From assembly GCA_002726245.1 (NCBI GenBank), contig PBSM01000148.1, forward strand, positions 1-55,132: a DNA stretch of 55,132 nt, read 5' to 3'. The notes beneath the pieces are model-generated. The model saw only the letters and a program-made list of their open reading frames with translations. It ran no database searches and was not told where the DNA came from. The stretch comes from Planctomycetaceae bacterium (GTDB lineage: Bacteria; Planctomycetota; Planctomycetia; Pirellulales; Pirellulaceae). Shown piece after piece: positions 1 to 8,688 of this stretch. How positions within the stretch are numbered: the stretch's first letter is position 1; the number at the start of each line of letters is the position of its first letter. Both the position numbers and the translations under genes were made by a program.

Positions 1-1
1 C

Positions 2-22
2 CGAAAGTCTTGGCGACTTTCG
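2..22. repeat. Small hairpin at the left edge
   Basis: Two perfect 8-base arms, CGAAAGTC and GACTTTCG, surround a five-base loop. It resembles the short palindromes found between genes elsewhere in this window. It may belong to the end of the gene to the left, which cannot be seen. Confidence 0.5.
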
Positions 23-55
23 CTACGGCCTACCCGAAAGCTAAGTCGAGACGAA

Positions 56-157
56 GTACTAGCACCAAACGGAATTTGACCAAGGGTGCGTTCACATTGG
101 AGTTTTACGCTTTCAACGTTTATACGAATTCACCCGAATTCCATTTGGTGCTAGGAC
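56..157. repeat. Inverted repeat upstream of the PQQ-propeller gene
   Basis: The left arm (56-78) and right arm (135-157) match as reverse complements at 20 of 23 bases, around the core TAGCACCAAA. About 56 bases lie between them. The right arm ends some 20 bases before the start codon at 179, so the structure would lie in the promoter or leader of that gene. It could be a mobile palindrome or a regulatory structure. Confidence 0.6.
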
Positions 158-178
158 CGTTCATACCGACACACGCGA

Positions 179-1501
179 ATGATCATGCTTCCCAACTCAC
201 GGACTGTGCTGACCACGTGCCTGCTGCTGACGTACGGCGTGGGCCATGCTGCCGACAACTGGCCTCAGTGGCGTGGGCCGTTGGCGACGGGAGAAGCACC
301 GGACGCGGATCCGCCTGTGGCGTGGAATGAAGAGGAAGGAACGGGCATCCGCTGGAAGACGGAGATCCCGGGGCGAGGGCATTCAACGCCGGTCGTGTGG
401 GGCGATCGCATCTTTCTTACGACCGCGATTCCATTTGGCGAGAAACTCGAACCGAAGTTCAGCGGCCGGCCCGGGGCTCATGACAACTTGCCCGTGACAC
501 GACGGCACAAGTTTGTTGTGTTGGCGGTGGATCGGACGAACGGCAAGATCCTGTGGCAGAACGTTGTTCACCAGCGGTTGCCGCACGAAGGCGCCCACAA
601 TTCCGCAAGTCTTGCGTCTGCTTCGCCGATCACCGATGGCGAACATGTCTTTGCGTTCTTCGGCTCCTACGGACTGTATTGCCTCGACTATGAAGGCAAG
701 GTCGTTTGGAACAAGCAACTCGGCACAATGTTCACCAAGCATGGTCATGGCGAAGGCGCGTCGCCGGTCTTGCATGGCAACACGCTCGTTGTGAATTGGG
801 ACCACGAGGATCAATCCTTTGTGATCGCGATCGATAAGCGGACAGGTGAAACACTCTGGAGGATAAATCGCGATGAGGTGACGTCGTGGGCCACGCCCAT
901 CGTTATCGACCACGAAGGCCGCCCGCAGTTGATCATCAGTGGGACCGGCCGCGTTCGTGGTTATGATCTGGGGACAGGCAAGGCGATTTGGGGATGTGGC
1001 GGGTTATCGGCGAATGTCGTTGCGTCGCCAGTCGCCGCCGATGGAATGGTGTTTGTCGGCAGCAGCTACGACACGCGGAACATGTTGGCGATTCGCTTGG
1101 CCGGAGCGAAGGGTGACATCACGGCGAGCGATCACGTTGTCTGGTCGAGACGTCGCGGGACGCCTTACGTTCCGTCGCTGTTGTTATATGGAGACTCTCT
1201 CTACTTTCTCAGTCACTACCAAGGCATTCTCTCGCGGGTGAAGACAAAGACCGGCGAAGAGCCTATCGGGCCCTTCCGGCTGGGCGCGATCCGCAACGTG
1301 TACGCTTCGCCCGTCGCAGCCGCGAACCGCGTCTACATCACCGACCTCGATGGCACAACGCTGGTGATCAGCCATGAAGAGGTTCCGCGAGTAATTGCGG
1401 TCAATCGGCTGAACGAAGGCATCAGTGCGTCGTCGGCGATTGCCGGCAAGGAGATGTTTCTGCGAGGCACGCAGTCTCTGTATTGCCTCGCCGCCGAGTG
1501 A
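179..1501 (+). CDS. Exported PQQ-like beta-propeller repeat protein
   Basis: A 440-residue protein with a cleavable signal peptide (hydrophobic core around residues 9-20, likely cut after GHA near residue 24). It then shows the motif NWPQWRGP that opens many planctomycete PQQ-like propellers related to BamB and quinoprotein dehydrogenases. Blade-like repeats follow, such as VLAVDRTNGKILWQ, YCLDYEGKVVWNK and IAIDKRTGETLW. No heme motif or clear PQQ-dehydrogenase catalytic residues are seen, so it is probably a periplasmic or surface scaffold or binding propeller rather than a proven enzyme. ATG at 179 is used; a second ATG at 185 would serve equally well. Confidence 0.85.
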   Translation: MIMLPNSRTVLTTCLLLTYGVGHAADNWPQWRGPLATGEAPDADPPVAWNEEEGTGIRWKTEIPGRGHSTPVVWGDRIFLTTAIPFGEKLEPKFSGRPGAHDNLPVTRRHKFVVLAVDRTNGKILWQNVVHQRLPHEGAHNSASLASASPITDGEHVFAFFGSYGLYCLDYEGKVVWNKQLGTMFTKHGHGEGASPVLHGNTLVVNWDHEDQSFVIAIDKRTGETLWRINRDEVTSWATPIVIDHEGRPQLIISGTGRVRGYDLGTGKAIWGCGGLSANVVASPVAADGMVFVGSSYDTRNMLAIRLAGAKGDITASDHVVWSRRRGTPYVPSLLLYGDSLYFLSHYQGILSRVKTKTGEEPIGPFRLGAIRNVYASPVAAANRVYITDLDGTTLVISHEEVPRVIAVNRLNEGISASSAIAGKEMFLRGTQSLYCLAAE

Positions 1502-1528
1502 TTTGCATTCGGCGCTGCACGCCTTATA

Positions 1529-1649
1529 GTAGCCACCACACTCCGCGTGATGAAAGCAGTGCCGCGAACAACGTTGGCATGGTGTTGGCGTTTCGCGGCT
1601 GTTAACTCGCGTTTACTCCCGCTCTCATCACGCGGAGCGTGATGGCTAC
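1529..1649. repeat. Paired GTAGCCATCACGCTCCG palindrome (family A)
   Basis: A left arm at 1529-1556 and an inverted right arm at 1622-1649 share the CTCCGCGTGATGA / TCATCACGCGGAG core, which is itself palindromic. The same family occurs at 8456-8665. It fills the gap between two plus-strand genes and could form RNA structure after the first stop codon. Confidence 0.75.
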
Positions 1650-1675
1650 TCTAACACTTTCACGGAGCCAGACTC

Positions 1676-2857
1676 ATGGATCGTCGCCACTTTCTCGCCG
1701 CTACCTCCGCCTCACTGGTCCTGCCGGCACTCGCTCGCTCCGCCGCTGCCGACAAACTGCGAGTCGCCGTGATCGGTCACACCGGCCGAGGCAATTACGG
1801 GCACGGATTGGATACGGTGTGGTTGCGCATTCCCCAGACGAAGATCGTCGCCGTGGCCGATGCCAACGCCGACGGATTGGCACAAGCGAAGGAACGTCTT
1901 CACGCTGACAAGGGCTTCGAAGACTATCGTGCGATGTTGAAAGCGGTTGAGCCAAACATCGTGGCGGTCTGCCCGCGGCAACCCGACCAGCATCGCGCCA
2001 TGATCGTGGCGGCGATTGAGGCGGGCGCGAAAGGCATCTACGTCGAGAAGCCTTTTTGCCGAACGCCGGGGGAAGCGGACGAAATCATCGCGGCTGCGGA
2101 GAAGCATGGCGCGAAAGTCGCGATCGGACATCGCAATCGCTATCACCCTACATTGAAGGCGATTGACAAGCTGATCGCCAACGACGGCATCGGCAAAGTG
2201 CTCGAGATTCGAGGCCGCGGCAAAGGCGATCGCCGTGGTGGCGGAGAGGATTTGTGGGTGTTGGGCTCGCACACGTTGAATCTGATCAACTACTTTGGCG
2301 GTAAGCCGCAGTCGTGTTCAGCCGTCATGATGCAGGATGGTCGGCGCATCACGAAGGCCGACGTGAAAGAAGGCAACGAAGCGCTCGGCTTGCTGGCTGG
2401 TAACGAGGTCCACGCGCGTTACGAAATGTCTCGCGGCATGCTCGCCTACTTCGATTCAATCGCGAACGACGGAACTGGCAACCATGGTTTCGGCTTACAG
2501 CTCATTGGCAGCAAAGGTCTCATCGCCATGAAATGCGATCGTCATTCGCTTGCCCATCTCGTTCCTGGCAACCCCTTCGAGCCAACTGATAAGCCGAGGC
2601 CGTGGATTCCGATCTCTTCGGCAGGTCCCGGCGAACCGGAACCGCGTAACGACCTCGAAGAAACGGTGAGCCATCACGTTGGCCCAGCTCGCGATTTGAT
2701 TGCATCCATCGGCACAGATCGCCAACCGCTATGCAGTGCATACGAAGGCGCAACTGTCATCGAGATGATCTGTGCTGTCTTCGAATCACATCGCCAAGGC
2801 AGCAAAGCCGTTGCGTTTCCGCTGGAAGAACGTGGCAACGCCTTGGCGAAGCTTTAA
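1676..2857 (+). CDS. Gfo/Idh/MocA family oxidoreductase with twin-arginine leader
   Basis: A 393-residue NAD(P)-dependent oxidoreductase of the Gfo/Idh/MocA type. It opens with a twin-arginine leader (RR at residues 3-4, hydrophobic stretch ending near residue 24), so it is probably exported folded. The dinucleotide-binding loop GHTGRG is at 34-39, and the family EKPF motif (catalytic-region lysine) is at 124-127, followed by the C-terminal alpha/beta domain. Such proteins are greatly expanded in Planctomycetes and usually act on sugars or inositols; the substrate here cannot be told. It follows the PQQ-propeller gene after a palindrome-filled gap of 174 bases. Confidence 0.88.
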   Translation: MDRRHFLAATSASLVLPALARSAAADKLRVAVIGHTGRGNYGHGLDTVWLRIPQTKIVAVADANADGLAQAKERLHADKGFEDYRAMLKAVEPNIVAVCPRQPDQHRAMIVAAIEAGAKGIYVEKPFCRTPGEADEIIAAAEKHGAKVAIGHRNRYHPTLKAIDKLIANDGIGKVLEIRGRGKGDRRGGGEDLWVLGSHTLNLINYFGGKPQSCSAVMMQDGRRITKADVKEGNEALGLLAGNEVHARYEMSRGMLAYFDSIANDGTGNHGFGLQLIGSKGLIAMKCDRHSLAHLVPGNPFEPTDKPRPWIPISSAGPGEPEPRNDLEETVSHHVGPARDLIASIGTDRQPLCSAYEGATVIEMICAVFESHRQGSKAVAFPLEERGNALAKL

Positions 2858-3153
2858 TGCAGCCGCCACGGAGTGTCGGGGCTGTATTGTGCGCGATCCA
2901 TGAAGGATGCTTACGGTTACTTGCTTGTTAACTCTCGCTACGCCTTCGCGTACACAAACGAAGGAGTTTTTAGTCGCTTGCCCGCAAAGTATCCATATTG
3001 CGCAGCTTGTATATGTGAAAAGCTCCCCCTGGGCGGAAGGATTAACTATGCAACGACAGGCCAGAAGTGCTATCCTGATTTGCAACGCACCAACCTTGTT
3101 TGATACATTAGAGTATCCCACTCCATCGCCAACACCCACCCAAGGCGGACAAG
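2858..3153. other. Intergenic stretch with no gene recognised
   Basis: This roughly 300-base gap before the first large WD40 gene is less GC-rich than the flanking genes. I see no convincing coding sequence, palindrome or RNA gene. A weak TTGCAA at 3080 followed by an AT-rich stretch near 3101-3110 could be a promoter for the WD40 gene, but the spacing is poor. Confidence 0.4.
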
Positions 3154-5862
3154 ATGCAAGTGCACGCGGCGCAAGCGATTGCCTTCGCTCTCCTACTGCT
3201 GCCGGGCGTCACGTTCGCTCAGCCGCCTAGCGATCCCACGCGCACATTCTCCGGCCACCTTGGTGCGGTAACGATGGCCGACTTCACACCAGATGGGTTG
3301 GCTGTCGGAACATCCTCGGCAGACCACCTCTTGAAACTGTGGAAGGCGGCCAACGGCGAAGAGCTGGCGACACTAACCGGGCATACCGCGCCTGTCAGCT
3401 CGATGGCGATCAGTCCTGATGGACGCGTGTTGGCCAGCGGCGGCCAGGACAACACAATCAAGCTATGGGACGTCCCACAGACGAAGGCGCTACGAGTCTT
3501 TGCGGGGCATCAAGCTCCCGCAACTTCATTCGCCTTCAACCGCGAAGCGACTCTCTTCCTCTCCGTCAGCCGCGACAAGACGGTTCGCCTGTGGGACACC
3601 CAGAAGGAAGGCGAGCCGGTCATCCTTGAGGGTCACACCGCCGAAGTGACCGCCGCTGCCTATCGAGTCGATCAGAACCAAATCGCCACCGCCGACGCAG
3701 CCGGTTTCATTCGGCTTTGGCGAACGATCGATAATCAACCGGAAGGAACGCTCGGTGCCCACCGAGGCGAAGTCACCGCGCTCTTCTATCACGCGAACAA
3801 TCAGCAGATGATCTCGACGGGGGCAGACGGCTTGGCAAAAACCTGGCAGTTGCCGATCGTACCGTCTCAGGAGATCGCCAGCGAAGAACAACCTGTCGAT
3901 ATCGCGACCGTCAGCACCGACGGACAACTGATCGCAACCGCAGGCAAGCTGAACGATCGCCCGACAATTGTTATTCGCAAGATGGAAGACGGATCGGTCG
4001 CCGCCACGCTGCTCGGGCACGAAGCTCCAATCATGTCGCTCGCTTTCAACAGCAACCACACCCGGCTCATCTCCAGTTCCGAAGACAAGACGGTTCGCGT
4101 CTGGGACATCGCCGACGCCAAGTTCCCTGAGCTACTGAAGTATACGGCGCATGAAGCGGTTGTCCGAGCAGTTACTTTTTTCGACACGGCGACCGTTCTC
4201 TCCGCCGGTGCCGACAAGAAGATCCATCATTGGAACCTTGCCGACGGCAAGCTCGTCCGCAGCATCGAAGGCCATACTGGCGACGTGTACTCTCTGGCTG
4301 CCTCCGCAACCGCCATCGTTTCCGCTTCGACCGACGGGACGATCCGATTGTGGAACAAGACTAACGGGCAAGCCATTCGGACGATCGAGCACGGCTCGCC
4401 GGTCAAGCAGGTCGCCGTCAGCGCCGACAACACCAAGCTCGCCTCTTGGGGCGACAACAAACAGCTCAAGATGTGGCAGGCCGCGGATGGCAAGCTGCTG
4501 AAGACGGTCGATGCGGAATCGAGCGATTTGACCTCGCTGGCATTCAGTCCCAATAGCCAACAACTTGCCGCGACCGTCGGCCATGACGTGCGAGTCTGGC
4601 AAGTCAACGACGGTGGCGAGTTGCAGTTCTTTCCTGAGCACGACAAGCCAACTCGCATCGTCTCATACCTGCCCGATTCAAAGACGCTGATCTCGGTCGA
4701 TGCCAGCAATGGTCTCCGGCGCTCAACCGTATCCGCCATTCGCTCAATCGTGGCCCATGAAAACAGCATCGTCGATGCCGCTTTGCTGCAAAGCGGCAAC
4801 GTATTCGCGACCGTTGCCAGCGACGGCGCTGTGAAACAGTGGACGACTTCGAATGGCCAGTTGGCTCGCGAAATCAAAGTTGAAGATGCAAAGTTTCTAT
4901 CGATCGTGGCATCCATCAACAACCAGTACATCGCCGCCGGTGCAGAGGATGGACGCGTCTTCGTCTGGAATCCCGGCAACGGAGCGCTGACAACCGAGTT
5001 CAAGACTCCTGCCGCAGCGACTTCGCTGTCGTTCAGTAACGATAACTTAAAGCTCGCTGTGTCGAACGCTGACCAGAAGCTACGTTTTTTCGCGTTGAAT
5101 GACAAGACGCTGCTACAGGAATACCCAGTCGATTCCCCGATCGAGCGGATCGCATTTCTGCCCGACAACAGACGCGTCGTCGCGGCCCACGAATCGGGTG
5201 CTCTCGCCGAATGGGCCTATGCCTCGCCGGTCTTCACTCGGAACATGACGGGGCACGGTGGCGGTATCTTCAATCTTGCCTTCACTGCCGACGGCAAGAC
5301 ACTGGTGTCGGCCAGTGCCGACCGGACGCTTCGGATCTGGGACGCTGTCGCAGGACGACAGGTCCGCTCACTCAGCGGTCACCAAGGAACGGTGTTCGGA
5401 GTTGCCCTTAGCGCCGATTCGTCACTGATCGTCTCCGCCGGTGGAGACAGTACCATTCGTCTGTGGGATCGACTTGGCGGTCGTCAACTTAAGCAAATCA
5501 ATTCACCCGGTGCGCTTTATACAGTCGCGATCCATCCCGACGGAAAAACCGTCGCCGCAGCCGGAATCGATCGCAAAGTCTTCGTCTATGATGTCTTCAC
5601 TGGTACGTTGAAGGCGACACTCGAAGGCCACCCCGATTACATCTATCGAGTCACTTTCAATCACAGCGGCAACCGCCTGCTCTCGTGTGGCTACGGTGGC
5701 CACCTGATCGTTTGGGACTTTCCGAGTGGCAAGCAATTACACGCGACACGCGCTAGCGGCGTGTTGAACTCTGTCGCATACGCGCCTGACGATTCGCAAG
5801 TCGTCGTCGCATCCGATAATGGAACGGCTCAGCTTTTGGATCTACCTAGAAACGCACGCTAA
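3154..5862 (+). CDS. Exported WD40-repeat protein, 21 blades
   Basis: A 902-residue protein with a signal peptide ending around VTFAQ (residue 23), then almost nothing but WD40 repeats with good GH...LWD blades (for example SGGQDNTIKLWD and SSSEDKTVRVWD). Counting by eye gives 21 blades, which would make three seven-bladed propellers. Blades in the middle (about 11-16) are more degenerate than those at the ends. No enzymatic domain is seen. It begins the five-gene block of exported giants, and the next gene starts only 13 bases after its stop, so the two are probably cotranscribed. Its likely job is a protein-interaction scaffold outside the cytoplasm. Confidence 0.88.
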   Translation: MQVHAAQAIAFALLLLPGVTFAQPPSDPTRTFSGHLGAVTMADFTPDGLAVGTSSADHLLKLWKAANGEELATLTGHTAPVSSMAISPDGRVLASGGQDNTIKLWDVPQTKALRVFAGHQAPATSFAFNREATLFLSVSRDKTVRLWDTQKEGEPVILEGHTAEVTAAAYRVDQNQIATADAAGFIRLWRTIDNQPEGTLGAHRGEVTALFYHANNQQMISTGADGLAKTWQLPIVPSQEIASEEQPVDIATVSTDGQLIATAGKLNDRPTIVIRKMEDGSVAATLLGHEAPIMSLAFNSNHTRLISSSEDKTVRVWDIADAKFPELLKYTAHEAVVRAVTFFDTATVLSAGADKKIHHWNLADGKLVRSIEGHTGDVYSLAASATAIVSASTDGTIRLWNKTNGQAIRTIEHGSPVKQVAVSADNTKLASWGDNKQLKMWQAADGKLLKTVDAESSDLTSLAFSPNSQQLAATVGHDVRVWQVNDGGELQFFPEHDKPTRIVSYLPDSKTLISVDASNGLRRSTVSAIRSIVAHENSIVDAALLQSGNVFATVASDGAVKQWTTSNGQLAREIKVEDAKFLSIVASINNQYIAAGAEDGRVFVWNPGNGALTTEFKTPAAATSLSFSNDNLKLAVSNADQKLRFFALNDKTLLQEYPVDSPIERIAFLPDNRRVVAAHESGALAEWAYASPVFTRNMTGHGGGIFNLAFTADGKTLVSASADRTLRIWDAVAGRQVRSLSGHQGTVFGVALSADSSLIVSAGGDSTIRLWDRLGGRQLKQINSPGALYTVAIHPDGKTVAAAGIDRKVFVYDVFTGTLKATLEGHPDYIYRVTFNHSGNRLLSCGYGGHLIVWDFPSGKQLHATRASGVLNSVAYAPDDSQVVVASDNGTAQLLDLPRNAR

Positions 5863-5874
5863 CGGAGCCTCGTT

Positions 5875-8454
5875 ATGCGCATGACGCAACGACACGTGAC
5901 GCAGCCGTCTTCGTTTAACCGCAAGCCGGAGGCGTGCGCTTCCGTGCGGCATTCCCGAAGCGCACGCCTCCGGCTTGCGGTTAAACGAGGAATTGCGACG
6001 CTCCTATTGATCTGCGGGACTGCGCTCACTCTTAACGCCGCATCGCCCAACTTCCCTGGTCTTGGCGCACCCGGCGACCTGACGGCGATCGAATACGAGC
6101 AAGCCGGCGAGCCCGTGCTGCGTGGCAAGAACGCGCGGCGGCAGCTTGTCGTCACAGGCAAGTACTCCAGCGGCCAATCTCATGACTTAAGTCACAGCGT
6201 CGCGTACAGCGTTGACAACCCAGGCATCCTACAAGTCGATGAGACGGGGCTCGTCACGCCTCTCTCCGATGGCGAAGCCACGATCACGGCTCGCGATGCA
6301 AGCGGCAAAGAGACGCAACTCAAGCTCACGGTCGATCGCTGTAACGAGCAACTTCCAGTCAACTTCAAGAACGAGATCGTTCCGATCTTCACTAAACTTG
6401 GCTGCAATACCGGCACTTGCCACGGCAAGTCAGACGGGCAAAATGGCTTCAAGCTCTCGCTGCTCGGCTTCTATCCCGACGATGATTACGACTACCTGGT
6501 CAAGGAAGATCGTGGCCGCCGTATCTTTCACGCCGATCCGGAATACAGCCTGCTGCTGACAAAGTCCTCGAATAAGTTGCCGCACGGCGGCGGACATCGT
6601 CTGGCACCGGGCAGTTACGAATGGCAGTTGATTACGAGTTGGATCGAACAAGGCACGCCCTATGGCGAAGAAGATGATCCGACGATCGACCGGATCGAGG
6701 TTTTTCCTAAGACCCGCACGATGAATGCTGATACGAAGCAGCAGTTGATTGTGATAGCGCACTATAGCGACGGTACGACTCGCGACATCACGCGCATCGC
6801 GACATACGGATCCAACGACGCCAAGATGGCGGCATCAACGACGACGGGTCTGGTCACGACCTTGGACATCCCGGGCGACGTGGCGACCATGGTTCGCTTT
6901 CAGAGCCAAGTCGCTGTCTTCCGAGCGAACATCCCGCTCGGAGTCGAGGTCAACAGTCTCCCGCCGGAACGCACGCTGGTCGATAAGCATATCTTCGCGA
7001 AGCTGAAGAAGTTAGGCATCCCTCCGTCGGAACTATGCGATGACGCGACGTTTATTCGCCGAACTGCTTCGGACATCGCGGGTCGGCTGCCAACGGGTGA
7101 AGAAGCTCGCACGTTCATCGAAGACAAAGATCCCAACAAACGCGACAAGCTGATCGATGATCTGCTGAACAGCCCCGGCTACGCAGGCTACTTTGCCAAT
7201 AAGTGGGCCAATGTGCTGAGGAATCGGAGAGTCAATAACAACGACATTCCGTACACATTCCGCTTCCATGCCTGGATCCGCCGAGCATTCCAGAAAAACA
7301 TGCCGTACGACCATTTCGTCCGGAATGTTCTCGCGGCGTCGGGCGATCCAGAGTCGCATCCGCCATCGGCTTGGTTCAAAGTCGTTTCGACTTCCACAGC
7401 GCAAATGGAAGACACGTCTCAACTGTTCCTCGGCCTGCGGATTCAATGTGCTCGTTGCCACCACCACCCATTCGAGAAGTGGAGTCAGAACGACTACTAC
7501 GGCTTTGAGGCTTTCTTCAAGCAAGTTGGTCTGAAACAAAGCAAGTTCGCGTTGAACAACGTACGCGATTTCGTCTATCACCGCGGCGGAGCTGCTGTGT
7601 CGCAGAATCCGCGCACCGGCGAGAACCTCAAACCCACCGGGCTCGGCGGCGAGCCGCTCGACATCCCAGCCTATGAGGATCCGCGGCACCATCTCGTCGA
7701 TTGGATGAGTGCTCCCGACAATCCTTTCTTCGCGAGGGCACTCGCGAATCGCTATTGGAAGCATTTCTTTGGCCGTGGCATTGTCGATCCGGAAGACGAC
7801 ATGCGAGTCACGAATCCACCGTCGAATCCAGAGTTGCTCGACGCGTTGGCGGATCAGTTCATCAAGAGTAAGTTTGATCTGAAGGATTTGATTCGGCAGA
7901 TCTGTCGTTCGAGTACCTACCAGTTGAGCTCCGAAGCGAACGAGTATAATGGTCGCGATGAGCAAAATTTCTCCAGCTTCTATCCACGCCGCTTGAATGC
8001 CGAGTCGCTGTATGATGCGATCAATCAAGTCGCTGGCGTGCCAGCTCGTTTCAACGGTGTTCCCGTTGGCACACGCGCGACTCAACTTCCCGACAACGGC
8101 TTCAACGACTACTTCCTGCAAGTCTTTGGCAAGCCCGAAGCCCAGAGCGCTTGCGAATGCGAACGCAGCGCGGAAGCGAACCTTGCGCAATCTCTGCATC
8201 TACTCAACTCGACGGACATCCAAGGCCGCCTGTCCAATGGCAACGGCCGCGCTCGCCAATTAGTGCAGAACGAGGAGCTTACCGACGCCCAAAAGGTGAC
8301 GGAGCTGTACTACTGGGGTTATTCCCGCCCACCACGCGACGAGGAATTGAAGTTCGTCCTCTCGTACATCGAACCCAACGAGAACAAGCAACAAGCGTAC
8401 GAGGATCTCCTCTGGGCGATCTTCAATACGAAAGAGTTTTTGTTTGTGAGGTAA
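5875..8454 (+). CDS. Ig-like / PSD1 / DUF1549 / DUF1553 planctomycete cytochrome protein
   Basis: An 859-residue exported protein. After the signal segment (hydrophobic core about residues 40-53) it has a BIG2-like Ig domain (about 60-165), a PSD1-type heme region with CNTGTCHG (cysteines 177 and 182, a CX4CH form), a second Ig-like domain (about 268-358), then DUF1549 with a canonical CARCH heme motif at 525-529, and C-terminal DUF1553 (about 610-845). The family is typical of Planctomycetes; heme binding is likely but the reaction is unknown. ATG 5875 has a GGAG ribosome site seven bases upstream and follows the WD40 gene by 13 bases. The first 40 residues are odd: a 76-base palindrome is translated there. 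GTG near 5943 could be an alternative start. Confidence 0.88.
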   Translation: MRMTQRHVTQPSSFNRKPEACASVRHSRSARLRLAVKRGIATLLLICGTALTLNAASPNFPGLGAPGDLTAIEYEQAGEPVLRGKNARRQLVVTGKYSSGQSHDLSHSVAYSVDNPGILQVDETGLVTPLSDGEATITARDASGKETQLKLTVDRCNEQLPVNFKNEIVPIFTKLGCNTGTCHGKSDGQNGFKLSLLGFYPDDDYDYLVKEDRGRRIFHADPEYSLLLTKSSNKLPHGGGHRLAPGSYEWQLITSWIEQGTPYGEEDDPTIDRIEVFPKTRTMNADTKQQLIVIAHYSDGTTRDITRIATYGSNDAKMAASTTTGLVTTLDIPGDVATMVRFQSQVAVFRANIPLGVEVNSLPPERTLVDKHIFAKLKKLGIPPSELCDDATFIRRTASDIAGRLPTGEEARTFIEDKDPNKRDKLIDDLLNSPGYAGYFANKWANVLRNRRVNNNDIPYTFRFHAWIRRAFQKNMPYDHFVRNVLAASGDPESHPPSAWFKVVSTSTAQMEDTSQLFLGLRIQCARCHHHPFEKWSQNDYYGFEAFFKQVGLKQSKFALNNVRDFVYHRGGAAVSQNPRTGENLKPTGLGGEPLDIPAYEDPRHHLVDWMSAPDNPFFARALANRYWKHFFGRGIVDPEDDMRVTNPPSNPELLDALADQFIKSKFDLKDLIRQICRSSTYQLSSEANEYNGRDEQNFSSFYPRRLNAESLYDAINQVAGVPARFNGVPVGTRATQLPDNGFNDYFLQVFGKPEAQSACECERSAEANLAQSLHLLNSTDIQGRLSNGNGRARQLVQNEELTDAQKVTELYYWGYSRPPRDEELKFVLSYIEPNENKQQAYEDLLWAIFNTKEFLFVR
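5912..5987. repeat. Perfect 31-bp-arm palindrome (family B) inside a coding sequence
   Basis: Two perfect 31-base arms beginning CGTTTAACCGCAAGCCGG are separated by 14 bases. The same family is seen at 16763-16835 and 54400-54479, with one half-arm at 41220-41236. Here it lies within the first 38 codons of the DUF1549/DUF1553 gene and is read in frame, giving the basic segment RSARLRLAVKRG just before the signal-peptide hydrophobic core. Confidence 0.9.
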
Positions 8455-8455
8455 C

Positions 8456-8665
8456 GTAGCCATCACGCTCCGAGGTTGTGAAAGAATCCCGTGGCGTAAG
8501 CTTCTAGCTTGCGAACCGGTATGGCAAGCTGGAAGCTTACCCCACATTTCGCTCCGCGTGATGTAAGCGGCGTGGCGAAAAGACGTCGTGATGCAAATCA
8601 ACGTTGAACTTGAATCGGCACATCGACGGTGCTTCCGCTTTCATCACGCGGAGCGTGATGGCTAC
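8456..8665. repeat. Family A palindrome pair with a nested hairpin
   Basis: A left arm (8456-8484, GTAGCCATCACGCTCCG) and an inverted right arm (8638-8665) enclose another hairpin at about 8491-8544 (GTGGCGTAAGCTTCTAGCTTGC against GCAAGCTGGAAGCTTACCCCAC, written as two arms), plus a further partial CTCCGCGTGATG copy. The whole intergenic space between the cytochrome and PPC genes is repeat DNA. Confidence 0.75.
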
Positions 8666-8688
8666 ATTGGCGCGAAAGGCGACATGCA

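Noticed and set aside
7033..8199. Minus-strand open frame (388 codons) within the DUF1549/DUF1553 gene
   Set aside because: It is a shadow of the plus-strand gene, whose heme motifs and domains are clear.
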